DNA from: Streptomyces apocyni
GTDB lineage: Bacteria; Actinomycetota; Actinomycetes; Streptomycetales; Streptomycetaceae
Direction: 5' to 3'
DNA: 64,000 bases
NCBI RefSeq assembly: GCF_009739465.1
Contig: NZ_WHOM01000061.1
Location: 158,716 to 222,715 of the forward strand
The notes beneath the pieces are model-generated. The model saw nothing but the letters and a program-made list of their open reading frames with translations. It ran no database searches and was not told where the DNA came from. Made by a program: the position numbers and the translations under genes. Positions 32,807-41,414 of the stretch are shown one piece after another (positions within the stretch are counted from its first letter, which is position 1; each line of letters starts with the position of its first letter).

Positions 32807-34051
32807 TCAGATAGGCAGGGTGACTCGCATCACGAGACCACCCCCCTCACGCGGCTCGGCGATGATACGGCCTGAGTGGGCTCGAGCCACCGACCTGGCG
32901 ATGGAGAGTCCGAGCCCCACGCCCTTGTCGCTGCCGGTGCGCTCCGTGCGCAGCCGCCGGAAGGGCTCGAAGAGGTTGTCGATCTCGTAGGCGGGCACCA
33001 CAGGGCCCGTATTGGCCACCAGAAGCACCGCCTGGCCGTGCTGCACCTCGGTGCGCACCTCGACCCACCCCCCTTCGGGGATGTTGTAGCGCACAGCGTT
33101 CTGTACCAGGTTAAGCGCGATGCGCTCCAGCAGGACGCCGTTGCCCTGAACTACCGCGACCTGCCGCTCGCCACGGATCTCCACGCCCTTGTCCACCGCC
33201 TCGGCACGCACCTGGTCGAGGGCGCGCGAGGCCACCTCGGCGAGGTCCACGGGCTTGCGCTCAACTATCTGGTTGTCGCTCCGAGCGAGCAGCAGCAGGC
33301 CCTCCACCAGCTGCTCGCTGCGCTCGTTGGTGGCGAGCAGCGTCTTGCCGAGCTGCTGGAGCTCAGGGGACGCCCCCGGGTCGGAGAGCTGCACCTCCAG
33401 CAGCGTGCGGTTGATCGCCAGCGGAGTGCGCAGCTCGTGCGAGGCGTTGGCGACGAACCGCTGCTGGGCGGTGAAGGCCCGCTCCAGGCGTTCCAGCATC
33501 TCGTCGAAGGTGTCCGAGAGCTCCTTGAGCTCGTCATCCGGACCGTCCAGCTCGATGCGGCGGGAGAGGTCGGAACCGGCTACCCGGCGGGCGATGCGGG
33601 TGATCCGGCCCAGCGGCGACAGCACCCGCCCGGCCATCGCGTACCCGAACGCGAACGCGATCACGCTGAGCCCGAGGAGGGCGAGCAGCGAACGGCTCAG
33701 GAGGTTGTCCAGCGCCCGCTGACGCAGGGCGTCGGCGCACTCCGAGATGGCGGCGTTCAGCGCGGTCTGCGTGGTGGCGGCGTCGACCGCCGGGCACTGG
33801 GGGCTGCGGATGCTGACGCTGCCGTCGCTGGAGATCTGCAGTTTCGGCGCGGAGCCGTTGTGCAGGGCGTCGGCCGCGAGGAGGTAGATGATCGAGAGCA
33901 GCAGGATGCCCGCGATCAGGAACATCCCGCCGTAGAGCAGGGTGAGCCGTATCCGGATCGTCGGACGCAGCCACGGGAAGGGCGGCTCCGGGCGTACGGG
34001 GTCCCAGGTCGGCTTGGGAGGTGCCGAAGGCGGCACCGGGGTCGCTGTCAT
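32807..34051 (-). CDS. cutS: CutS-type sensor histidine kinase
   Basis: This encodes 414 residues. A Pro-rich cytoplasmic N-terminus precedes membrane helix 1 (about 35-60), an external sensor of about 60 residues, helix 2 (about 121-140), HAMP, HisKA (FVANASHELRTPLAINRTLL with the phospho-His) and an ATPase domain (NLVQNAVRYN, KGVGLGLSIARSV). Two cysteines, Cys86 and Cys105, are in the external loop. In CutS of Streptomyces such a pair is thought to report on extracytoplasmic disulfide formation and secretion stress. It lies seven bases after cutR and is therefore co-transcribed. Confidence 0.93.
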   Translation of the reverse strand: MTATPVPPSAPPKPTWDPVRPEPPFPWLRPTIRIRLTLLYGGMFLIAGILLLSIIYLLAADALHNGSAPKLQISSDGSVSIRSPQCPAVDAATTQTALNAAISECADALRQRALDNLLSRSLLALLGLSVIAFAFGYAMAGRVLSPLGRITRIARRVAGSDLSRRIELDGPDDELKELSDTFDEMLERLERAFTAQQRFVANASHELRTPLAINRTLLEVQLSDPGASPELQQLGKTLLATNERSEQLVEGLLLLARSDNQIVERKPVDLAEVASRALDQVRAEAVDKGVEIRGERQVAVVQGNGVLLERIALNLVQNAVRYNIPEGGWVEVRTEVQHGQAVLLVANTGPVVPAYEIDNLFEPFRRLRTERTGSDKGVGLGLSIARSVARAHSGRIIAEPREGGGLVMRVTLPI

Positions 34052-34058
34052 GGAAGGT

Positions 34059-34712
34059 TCAGATCCGGTATCCCGAGCCGGGCACGGTCACGATGACAGC
34101 GGGCTCGCCGAGCTTGCGCCGCAGAGTCATCACGGTGACCCGTACGACGTTGGTGAAAGGGTCGGTGTTCTCGTCCCAGGCCTTCTCCAGGAGCTGCTCG
34201 GCCGAGACGACCGCGCCCTCGCTGCGCATCAGCACCTCAAGGACCGCGAACTCCTTCGGCGCCAGCTGGACCTCCCGGCCGTCGCGGAAGACCTCGCGGC
34301 GGTTGGGGTCCAGCTTGATGCCGGAGCGCTCCAGGACGGGCGGCAGGGCCACCGTCGTACGCCGGCCGAGCGCACGCACGCGTGCGGTCAGTTCGGTGAA
34401 GGCGAAGGGCTTGGGAAGGTAGTCGTCCGCGCCGAGCTCCAGGCCCTCGACGCGGTCGCTGACATCGCCGGACGCGGTGAGCATCAGCACCCGCGTGGGC
34501 ATGCCCAGCTCGACGATCTTGCGGCAGACGTCGTCACCGTGCACGACCGGAAGGTCCCGGTCGAGTACGACCACGTCGTAGTCGTTCACCCCGATACGCT
34601 CCAGGGCGGCCGCCCCGTCGTAGACGACGTCGACGGCCATAGCCTCCCGGCGCAGTCCGGTGGCCACCGCATCGGCGAGCAGCTGCTCGTCCTCGACGAC
34701 GAGTACGCGCAC
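34059..34712 (-). CDS. cutR: CutR-type OmpR-family response regulator
   Basis: This encodes 217 residues from GTG at 34712, with GAGGAAGG about 9 bases upstream; a longer frame upstream has no receiver-domain similarity. The receiver starts RVLVVEDEQLLADAVATGL, with phospho-acceptor Asp51 in VVVLDRDLP and Lys in LPKPFAF. The C-terminal winged helix is LAPKEFAVLEVLMRSEGAVV then RVTVMTLRRKLGEPAVI. It was originally described as a regulator acting on antibiotic production in S. lividans, later on the secretion-stress response. It forms an operon with cutS. Confidence 0.93.
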   Translation of the reverse strand: MRVLVVEDEQLLADAVATGLRREAMAVDVVYDGAAALERIGVNDYDVVVLDRDLPVVHGDDVCRKIVELGMPTRVLMLTASGDVSDRVEGLELGADDYLPKPFAFTELTARVRALGRRTTVALPPVLERSGIKLDPNRREVFRDGREVQLAPKEFAVLEVLMRSEGAVVSAEQLLEKAWDENTDPFTNVVRVTVMTLRRKLGEPAVIVTVPGSGYRI

Positions 34713-35016
34713 GTCGTGTCCTTCCTCTGGGCCCGCGCAGGCAGGCGCTGATGTCACTGGGCAGGCCTCCATCCTGCCCCTTTCGGCCATAAACCGGCTG
34801 TAAGGCGGTCCTCGGGCTGGGATTTCCGGGATTCCCGGGCCGGGAGAGGTTTCTTCGGAAGATGCCGGGGGGAGGACGACTGCACACCCGCGATCACGCT
34901 CTGCATGTGGCGTGCCACGAAACGCTTCCGCAGGCGGGGGAGAGCCGTGATCGCCCCTTCCCGAGGGCACACCCCCGTGCCACCGACCCACGACCCACGA
35001 CGAGGGGGCGCGCACC

Positions 35017-35190
35017 ATGGACGCATTCACCGCAGGGCTGCTGCAACGCATAAAGGCCACCGAAACCGACCTCACGCGGGCTCGCGAGGACGGCGACGAC
35101 TTCCTGGCGGAGGTCGAGCAGGCCGAGCTCGACGACCTGCACCGGCTGGCGGCGGAGCACGGCGTACAGGTCGGCACGGCCAACGCCTAG
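35017..35190 (+). CDS. 57-aa acidic coiled-coil small protein
   Basis: ATG at 35017 with a G-rich ribosome-binding site 8 bases upstream. The product starts MDAFTAGLLQRIKATETDLT and continues as a charged helix (EVEQAELDDLHRLAAEH). Codon use fits Streptomyces, and a very strong terminator follows 24 bases after the stop, which supports a real transcription unit. No family is recognised. It is divergent from cutRS, with about 300 bases between them. Confidence 0.65.
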   Translation: MDAFTAGLLQRIKATETDLTRAREDGDDFLAEVEQAELDDLHRLAAEHGVQVGTANA

Positions 35191-35214
35191 CCGTCGCCTA
35201 GCCGTCACGCTGAC

Positions 35215-35250
35215 GAGGGCCCCGGCACCTGGGAAGGTGCCGGGGCCCTC
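35215..35250. terminator. strong 16-bp terminator hairpin
   Basis: Perfect 16-bp stem 35215-35230 / 35235-35250 (GAGGGCCCCGGCACCT and complement) with a GGGA loop. It follows the 57-aa gene and precedes the convergent phosphatase gene. Confidence 0.88.
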
Positions 35251-35376
35251 GTGCGCCCGCAGGCCGGTGACCGGTGACCGGTGCGGCTCAGGGATTTTGC
35301 CCCCACCCCGCCCCTTGAGGACATTTTTGAGCCCGGCCGACGAGGCCTTCCGGGAAGGGGCGGAGTGGAGAAGCAC

Positions 35377-36216
35377 TCAGTCGTGCCAGGCCCCCAGCTC
35401 GTCGAGCTTGGCGCGCAACGTCTCGAAGAGGCCGGGTACGGCCGCCACCGTCAGGTCGCCCGACGGGGAGTCGTCCGGACCACGGCCGCCTACGAGCGCG
35501 CCAGCCTCGCGGGCGATCAGGTCACCGGCCGCGAGATCCCACGGGTTCAGCCCACGCTCGTAGTACGCGTCCAGGCGGCCAGCCGCGACATCGCACAGGT
35601 CGATCGCCGCCGAGCCGCCGCGCCGGATGTCCCGTACTTGCGGAATGAGCTGCCGCGCGACCTCGGCCTGCTGGACGCGGCGCTCGGTCAGGTAGCCGAA
35701 GCCGGTGCCGAGCAGGGCCTGCTCGAACGGGGGCGCGGGGCGTACCTTCAGCGGCCGGTCGTTGACATACGCGCCCTGGCCCAGCGCCGCCCGGAACGTT
35801 TCCGCCTGCATCGGGACGTGCACCACGCCGACGACCGTCTCGCCTGACGCGCCGGACGCTCCGTTCACGCGCGCCGCGATCGATACCGACCAGGCGGGCC
35901 GCCCGTACAGGTAGTTGACCGTGCCGTCGATCGGGTCGATGACCCACTGGACTCCGCTGCTGCCCGCGACGCTCGCGCCCTCCTCACCGAGGAAGCCGTC
36001 ATCCGGCCGCTGCTCGGCCAGGAAGCCGGTGATCATCTTCTCGGAGGCGATGTCCATCTCCGTGACGACGTCGATGGCGCTGGACTTGGTGGCCGCGACC
36101 CCGAGGTCGTCAGGGCGGCTGTCGCGCAGGAAGTCACCCGCCCGGTGGGCGGCCTGGAGCGCGAGATCCAGGAGTTCGGCCTTGAGCCGGTCGGTCACCT
36201 TGGGCTGGTCGGTCAC
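35377..36216 (-). CDS. inositol monophosphatase-family phosphatase
   Basis: This encodes 279 residues from GTG at 36216. Family metal sites are visible: FLGEEG, WVIDPIDGTVNYLYG (motif A, Asp-x-x-Asp-Gly-Thr) and LNPWDLAAGDLIAREAGALV (motif B). It should be a Mg-dependent, Li-sensitive phosphatase acting on inositol phosphate or a related sugar or nucleotide phosphate; the substrate cannot be told. A second possible GTG start is six codons downstream. It is separated by eight bases from the ferrochelatase gene upstream, so they form an operon. Confidence 0.93.
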   Translation of the reverse strand: MTDQPKVTDRLKAELLDLALQAAHRAGDFLRDSRPDDLGVAATKSSAIDVVTEMDIASEKMITGFLAEQRPDDGFLGEEGASVAGSSGVQWVIDPIDGTVNYLYGRPAWSVSIAARVNGASGASGETVVGVVHVPMQAETFRAALGQGAYVNDRPLKVRPAPPFEQALLGTGFGYLTERRVQQAEVARQLIPQVRDIRRGGSAAIDLCDVAAGRLDAYYERGLNPWDLAAGDLIAREAGALVGGRGPDDSPSGDLTVAAVPGLFETLRAKLDELGAWHD

Positions 36217-36224
36217 GGGGTTCC

Positions 36225-37361
36225 TTACGCGTAGGGGCTGTCGGCACCAGCGGCCGCCGGACGCGGTGCGCGGGCGGGGCAGCAGCCGACGGGGCACAGG
36301 TCGTGGCTCGCGCCGAGCGCCCCCAGCGCGCAGGGCTTGACGTCCTCTCCGCGCTCGGTGGCGGCTCGCTCCACGACCAGCTCGCGCACCGCGGCGGCGA
36401 ACCGCGGGTCCGCTCCGACGGTCGCCGAGCGCGCCACGGGCAGACCGAGCTCCGCGGCCTTGGCGGTGGCCTCGGTGTCGAGGTCGTACAGCACCTCCAT
36501 GTGGTCCGAGACGAAACCGATCGGGACCATGACCACCGCGGGCACGCCCTGCCCGTGCAGCGCTTCGAGGTGGTCGCAGATGTCCGGCTCGAGCCAGGGG
36601 ACGTGCGGAGCGCCGGAGCGCGACTGGTAGACGAGCTGCCAGGGATGGTCGGTCCCGGTCTCCTCGCGTACGGCGTCGGAGATCAGCCGTGCGACGTCCA
36701 GGTGCTGCGCCACGTACGCGCCGCCCTCGCCGTGCGCCTCCGGGGGCCCGGAGGTGTCCGCGGCCGCGTCCGGGATGGAGTGCGTGGTGAAGGCCAGGTG
36801 CGCCCCCGCCCGTACGTCGTCGGGCAGCTCGGCGAGCGACTTCAGGACACCGTCGATCATGGGCCGTACGAAGCCGGGGTGGTTGAAGTAGTGCCGGAGC
36901 TTGTCCACCCGCGGCAGTTCAAGGCCCTCGGAGCGCAGGGTCGCGAGAGCGTCGGCGAGGTTCTCGCGGTACTGGCGGCAGCCCGAGTAGGAGGCGTACG
37001 CGCTGGTCGCGAGGACGAGGACACGGCGGCGGCCGTCTTGGACCAGCTCCCGCAGGGTGTCGGTCAGATAGGGCGCCCAGTTGCGGTTGCCCCAGTAGAC
37101 CGGCAGGTCCAGACCGTGGTCAGCGAAGTCCTTGCGCAGGGCGTCGAGAAGGGCGCGGTTCTGGTCGTTGATCGGGCTGACACCGCCGAACAGGAAGTAG
37201 TGCTGTCCCACCTCCCTGAGCCGCTCCTTGGGGATACCGCGGCCCCTGGTCACGTTCTCCAGGAAGGGCACCACGTCCTCGGGGCCTTCCGGGCCGCCGA
37301 ACGAGAGCAGCAGCAGGGCGTCATACGGGGTCGCATCAGTCGAACCAAGCGCTTCGGGCAT
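36225..37361 (-). CDS. hemH: ferrochelatase (coproporphyrin III type)
   Basis: This encodes 378 residues. Opening YDALLLLSFGGPEGPEDVVP, then LFGGVSPINDQNRALLDAL, the catalytic-His region LAFTTHSIPDAA, and VPIGFVSDHMEVLYDLDTEA are all ferrochelatase signatures. The C-terminus has CALGALGASHDLCPVGCC, cysteines positioned for the [2Fe-2S] cluster found in actinobacterial enzymes. In actinobacteria the enzyme acts on coproporphyrin III (CpfC) in the alternative haem pathway. It is co-transcribed with the phosphatase gene and divergent from the MFS gene. Confidence 0.95.
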   Translation of the reverse strand: MPEALGSTDATPYDALLLLSFGGPEGPEDVVPFLENVTRGRGIPKERLREVGQHYFLFGGVSPINDQNRALLDALRKDFADHGLDLPVYWGNRNWAPYLTDTLRELVQDGRRRVLVLATSAYASYSGCRQYRENLADALATLRSEGLELPRVDKLRHYFNHPGFVRPMIDGVLKSLAELPDDVRAGAHLAFTTHSIPDAAADTSGPPEAHGEGGAYVAQHLDVARLISDAVREETGTDHPWQLVYQSRSGAPHVPWLEPDICDHLEALHGQGVPAVVMVPIGFVSDHMEVLYDLDTEATAKAAELGLPVARSATVGADPRFAAAVRELVVERAATERGEDVKPCALGALGASHDLCPVGCCPARAPRPAAAGADSPYA

Positions 37362-37531
37362 GGCCCGATCCTGCCACTTGGGGCGAGCGCGGCGGAAATG
37401 GCGGTGCGGTGCACGTCACATCGGCCCTAAGCTGTACCGGTTCTTCAGTCGCCTCATCGTTTTCTCTTCTTGTCTTCAGTCTCTGCTTCCTCAGTCGCCT
37501 CACCTTCGTCGCCGCCTCACCGGAGTCCTCC

Positions 37532-38788
37532 TTGGCCAGCCCGTACCGCGCGATCTTCTCCACCCCCGGCACTCGGGCGTTCTCCGCGGCGGGATTCCTG
37601 GGACGGCTGCCGCTGGCCATGCTCGGCATCGGCATCGTGACGATGATCTCCCAGCTCACCGGCCGCTACGGGCTCGCGGGGGCGCTCTCGGCCACGGTCG
37701 CGCTGTCCGCCGCGGTGATCGGCCCGCAGATCTCCCGGCTGGTGGACCTGTACGGCCAGCGCCGGGTGCTACGCCCCGCGACGCTGGTCGCGCTGACCGC
37801 CGTCACGGGACTGCTCGTCGTGGCCCAGCTGGAGCTGCCCGACTGGGTCTTCTTCGTCTGCGCCGCGTTCGCGGGCTGTGTCCCGAGCCTGGGGGCGATG
37901 GTCAGGGCGCGCTGGGCCGAGCTCTACCGCACCGACCCGCGGCGGCTGCACACCGCGTACTCCTTCGAGTCCGTGGTGGACGAGATCTGCTTCATCTTCG
38001 GGCCGATCGTGTCGATCGGTCTGTCCACGGTCTGGTTCCCGGAGGCGGGGCCGCTGTTCGCCGTGCTGTTCCTGGCGACCGGTGTCTTCTGGCTGACCTC
38101 GCAGCGCTCCACCGAGCCGGTGCCGGGTCCGCGCGAGCAGCACGGCCGGGGTTCGGCGCTGCGTTCGGGCGGACTGCGGGTGCTGATGCTGGCGTCCGTC
38201 TGCATCGGCACGGTCTTCGGCTCGATCGATGTGGTGACGGTCGCCTTCGCGGACGAGCGGGGCCACCAGGCGGCCGCCAGCCTGGTGCTCGCCGCGTACG
38301 CGCTGGGCTCGTGCCTGGCCGGGGTGGTCTACGGGCTGCTCGACCTCAAGGCGGCGCCCGCCCGGCGGTGGCTGCTGGGCGTCAGTGTGATGGCCGTGAG
38401 TATGATCCCGCTTCAACTGGTCGGGAACCTGGCGTTGCTGGCCGTGGTGCTCTTTGTCGCGGGCCTCTCCATCGCACCGACGATGGTGACCACCATGGCC
38501 CTCGTCGCGGAGCACGTACCCCGCGCGAAACTGACCGAGGGAATGACCTGGACGAGTACCGGGCTCGCGGTCGGCATCGCGCTCGGCTCGTCGGTCGCGG
38601 GATGGGTGATCGACGCCTCCGGGGCGAGAGCCGGGTACGCGGTACCGGTCGCAGCCGGTGCCGTCGCGGTCGTGGTCGGGCTCCTGGGCTACCGCTGGCT
38701 GAACAAGCCGGTACCGCTGCGGGGAGGAACCGATGAGCACGGTGAGCAGAAGCGGAACGATGAGCAGACCACGCAGGGCGTGGCGTAA
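37532..38788 (+). CDS. MFS transporter
   Basis: About 418 residues from the TTG at 37532, chosen because CGGAG lies 6-10 bases upstream and homologues begin SPYRAIFSTPGTRAFSAAGF. The frame is open back to 37409 with a less likely hydrophobic extension. About 12 membrane helices are visible, with the MFS loop 2-3 motif RLVDLYGQRRVLRP and a Pro/Gly-rich helix pattern. The substrate is unknown. The gene overlaps the next by 56 bases, so export or import may be linked to the oxidase. Confidence 0.88.
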   Translation: MASPYRAIFSTPGTRAFSAAGFLGRLPLAMLGIGIVTMISQLTGRYGLAGALSATVALSAAVIGPQISRLVDLYGQRRVLRPATLVALTAVTGLLVVAQLELPDWVFFVCAAFAGCVPSLGAMVRARWAELYRTDPRRLHTAYSFESVVDEICFIFGPIVSIGLSTVWFPEAGPLFAVLFLATGVFWLTSQRSTEPVPGPREQHGRGSALRSGGLRVLMLASVCIGTVFGSIDVVTVAFADERGHQAAASLVLAAYALGSCLAGVVYGLLDLKAAPARRWLLGVSVMAVSMIPLQLVGNLALLAVVLFVAGLSIAPTMVTTMALVAEHVPRAKLTEGMTWTSTGLAVGIALGSSVAGWVIDASGARAGYAVPVAAGAVAVVVGLLGYRWLNKPVPLRGGTDEHGEQKRNDEQTTQGVA

Positions 38789-40076
38789 CTGGGCGGGGAA
38801 CATCACCTCCCGGCCGCATCGGGAGATATCGCCCGCGTCAGTGGACGAGCTCGCCGACGCGGTACGTCAGGCCGCCGAGGACGGCCGCCGGGTGAAGGCC
38901 GTGGGCACCGGACACTCCTTCACCTCGGCCGCCACGACCGACGGGGTGCTGATCCGCCCCGAACTCCTCACCGGCATCCGCGCGATCGACCGCGCCGCGG
39001 GGACCGTCACCGTGCTGGCCGGAACGCCGCTGAAGCGGCTGAACCGGGCCCTGGCCAGGGAGGGCCTGTCGCTCACCAACATGGGCGACATCATGGAGCA
39101 GACCGTCGCGGGCGCCACCAGCACCGGAACCCACGGCACCGGCCGCGACTCGGGATCGCTCTCCGCGCAGATCGTCGGCCTCGAACTGGTCACCGCTGAC
39201 GGCTCGGTGCTGCGCTGCTCCGCGAAGGGGACCGCCGAAGAACGCGCGGTCTTCGCGGCGGCCCGGATAGGGATCGGCGCGCTGGGCGTCGTCACCGCGC
39301 TCACCTTCGCCGTCGAGCCGATCTTCCTGCTGACCGCCCGCGAAGCGCCGATGAGCTTCGATCAGGTGACCGCGGAGTTCGACCAGCACGTCGCCGAGAA
39401 CGAGCACTTCGAGTTCTACTGGTTCCCGCACACCAACAACTGCAGCACCAAGCGCAACAACCGCAGCGCGGGCCCCGAGGACCCCGTGGGCCGGCTCAGC
39501 GGCTGGTTCGAGGACGAGTTCCTCTCCAACGGCGTCTTCCAGGCGGCCAACTCCCTGGGCCGGGCTGTCCCTCCGGCCATTCCCTCGATCGCCAAGATCT
39601 CCAGCCGGGCGCTCTCCGCCCGCACCTACACCGACATCCCCTACAAGGTCTTCACCTCCCCGCGCCGGGTGCGCTTCATGGAGATGGAGTACGCGATCGA
39701 CCGCTCGGCCCTCGTCGAGACGCTGCGTGAACTGCGGGCGATGGTGGACCGCTCCCCGCTGCGGATCAGTTTCCCCGTCGAGGTCCGTACCGCGCCCGCG
39801 GACGACATCACGCTGTCCACGGCGTCGGGGCGGGAAACCGCGTACATCGCCGTGCACATGTACCGGGGCATGCCGTATCAGGCGTACTTCACCGCCGCCG
39901 AGCGGATCTTCACCGCCCATGGCGGGCGGCCGCACTGGGGCAAGGTGCACACCCGCGACGCGGAGTACCTGGCGTCGGTCTATCCGCGGTTCGGCGAGTT
40001 CACGGCGCTACGGGACCGGCTGGACCCGGAACGGCTGTTCGGCAACGACTATCTGCGGCGGGTGCTGGGCGCGTAG
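38733..40076 (+). CDS. D-arabinono-1,4-lactone oxidase-family FAD oxidase
   Basis: This encodes 447 residues from ATG at 38733, with GGGGAGG 6 bases upstream inside the MFS coding region. The FAD_binding_4 domain includes RVKAVGTGHSFTSAATTDGV, LSLTNMGDIMEQTVAGATST and GTHGTGR. The C-terminal ALO domain has HFEFYWFPHT and ends FGEFTALRDRLDPERLF then GNDYLRRVL. Family members oxidise aldonolactones or alditols using O2; the exact sugar is unknown. Its stop is six bases from the convergent PT-repeat protein gene. Confidence 0.93.
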   Translation: MSTVSRSGTMSRPRRAWRNWAGNITSRPHREISPASVDELADAVRQAAEDGRRVKAVGTGHSFTSAATTDGVLIRPELLTGIRAIDRAAGTVTVLAGTPLKRLNRALAREGLSLTNMGDIMEQTVAGATSTGTHGTGRDSGSLSAQIVGLELVTADGSVLRCSAKGTAEERAVFAAARIGIGALGVVTALTFAVEPIFLLTAREAPMSFDQVTAEFDQHVAENEHFEFYWFPHTNNCSTKRNNRSAGPEDPVGRLSGWFEDEFLSNGVFQAANSLGRAVPPAIPSIAKISSRALSARTYTDIPYKVFTSPRRVRFMEMEYAIDRSALVETLRELRAMVDRSPLRISFPVEVRTAPADDITLSTASGRETAYIAVHMYRGMPYQAYFTAAERIFTAHGGRPHWGKVHTRDAEYLASVYPRFGEFTALRDRLDPERLFGNDYLRRVLGA

Positions 40077-40082
40077 GCGTTC

Positions 40083-40946
40083 TCACTCGGCGGGCGTGCC
40101 GGTCCCGTCCTGCACGGTTCCGTCCGTGCCGCTGCCTGAGTTGTCCGGCGTGGGGGTCGGGGTCGGCGTTGGTGTGGGAGTAGGGGTCGGCGTGGGCGTC
40201 GGGGTCGGGGTCGGCGTGGGGGTCGGGGTGCTGTCTCCGTCGTCCGGGGTCGGGGCGGTGGGATCGGCCGGATCGGTCGGGTCGGTCCCCTGGGATGTAT
40301 CGCCGCCGGGCGTGCGGTCGCCGTCGGTGGAGGACCCCGAGGGGTCGGTCGAGGGGGTGGGGTCGGAGTCGCGGTGGGACGAGGGGCCGTGACCGGTGAT
40401 CGTGCTGACGACGCTCCCCCCGTCGCTGTCGAAGGCGTCGCCGGACACCGTCTCGTACGTCACGATGCCCGCCATGGTCACCCCGAAGATCAGCGCGGCG
40501 CCCAGGAGCGGCCGCCTCCAGCTCCGTATCCGCTTGCCGTGCACCGTGGCCGCGCCGAAGTCGTCGGATGGCGGCGGCACGGTGCGGAGCAGCAGCGTCC
40601 GCTCGGCCGTCGGCAGCGCCCGTGTCGGGACGGCGTCGGCGTCGACGGTGGCGGTGGCGCCGGTGGCCGTCAGCTGCCGGGTACCGGGCTTGGAACGCAC
40701 CGCGGCCTCTTTGACCTGCTCACCGGTGCGGGAGAAGAAGTGCTGGAAGACCGTGCCGCCGCAGGTGGCGATGACGCTCACCAGACCGGCACCGAGGATC
40801 GTCCCGTAGACACCGAAGCTGGACGCCAGCTTCGCCGCCACGACCGCGGCCACGGCGCTGCCCGCGACCTGAGGCACGCTCAGATCGATCCTCTTCTTCT
40901 TCGGCTCCTCGTTCGACTGCTTGCCGGAATCCGACTGCTCAGCCAT
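40083..40946 (-). CDS. two-helix membrane protein with C-terminal Pro-Thr repeat tail
   Basis: This encodes 287 residues. The N-terminus (KKKRIDLSVPQVAGSAVAA) leads into hydrophobic stretches (VAAVVAAKLASSFGVYGTIL, LVSVIATCGGTVF). A cytoplasmic or linker region follows, then a further membrane helix near 143-165 (RRPLLGAALIFGVTMAGIVT). The last 120 residues are a disordered Ser/Asp/Pro/Thr tail with about 15 consecutive PT dipeptides. The tail is probably a wall-spanning stalk. No catalytic domain is seen. It is convergent with the oxidase gene. Confidence 0.85.
   Translation of the reverse strand: MAEQSDSGKQSNEEPKKKRIDLSVPQVAGSAVAAVVAAKLASSFGVYGTILGAGLVSVIATCGGTVFQHFFSRTGEQVKEAAVRSKPGTRQLTATGATATVDADAVPTRALPTAERTLLLRTVPPPSDDFGAATVHGKRIRSWRRPLLGAALIFGVTMAGIVTYETVSGDAFDSDGGSVVSTITGHGPSSHRDSDPTPSTDPSGSSTDGDRTPGGDTSQGTDPTDPADPTAPTPDDGDSTPTPTPTPTPTPTPTPTPTPTPTPTPTPDNSGSGTDGTVQDGTGTPAE
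40148..40230. repeat. hexanucleotide (Pro-Thr codon) repeat
   Basis: About 14 near-perfect copies of a six-base unit (GGGGTC or GGCGTG type on the plus strand) encode alternating Pro and Thr on the minus strand. It is the coding repeat of the stalk of the neighbouring membrane protein. Confidence 0.85.
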
Positions 40947-41414
40947 CCCCGTCCCTTGCTCGCCTTCGTATACACACGCACTGCCTGTCTACAGAAGGGA
41001 CAAATGGGCGAAGTGAATAGTTCCGCTTCTGGCGTTTATGTGAAGCAGCCCACCTGTGTAAGCAGGGGATATGGATGCGGCGGCGGCCAACTCCCTTACC
41101 CGGCGAGAACTTGGGCGGCGCGGCGGTCCACCCCTGTGGCCCGAATGGAGTACTGTTGCGAGCCCTGGGTCCGGTCTCCAGCCTGGGTGTCCGGGGACCT
41201 CACCAGCCCTCCGGAAGGGGGGTCGCTGCACAGAGTGACGAGAGTCACTTAGCGTTGCGAATAGGTAACCGTGCCATAACGGCGCTCCAGGGCCCCTGCC
41301 CGACACGCCGGGCAAATCGGCAAGGTTGTGGCAGGCTGCACCCGGGCAGGCCACACTCGACTAGCGGAAGCAGCGACGCACGTGACGTCGGCAGGCACCA
41401 CCCGGGAGGTCCCC
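40947..41414. other. 468-bp divergent promoter region of sepH and the PT-repeat protein
   Basis: No gene is seen. The segment 40970-41060 is relatively AT-rich and probably holds the promoter of the minus-strand membrane protein. The sepH side ends with GGGAGG four bases before the ATG. Confidence 0.5.

Noticed and set aside
37409..37531. N-terminal hydrophobic extension of the MFS protein
   Set aside because: It is pyrimidine-rich DNA with a poor start; the TTG at 37532 with a ribosome-binding site fits homologues better.
40148..40230. CRISPR-like or minisatellite array
   Set aside because: It is a coding hexanucleotide repeat (Pro-Thr) without spacers.
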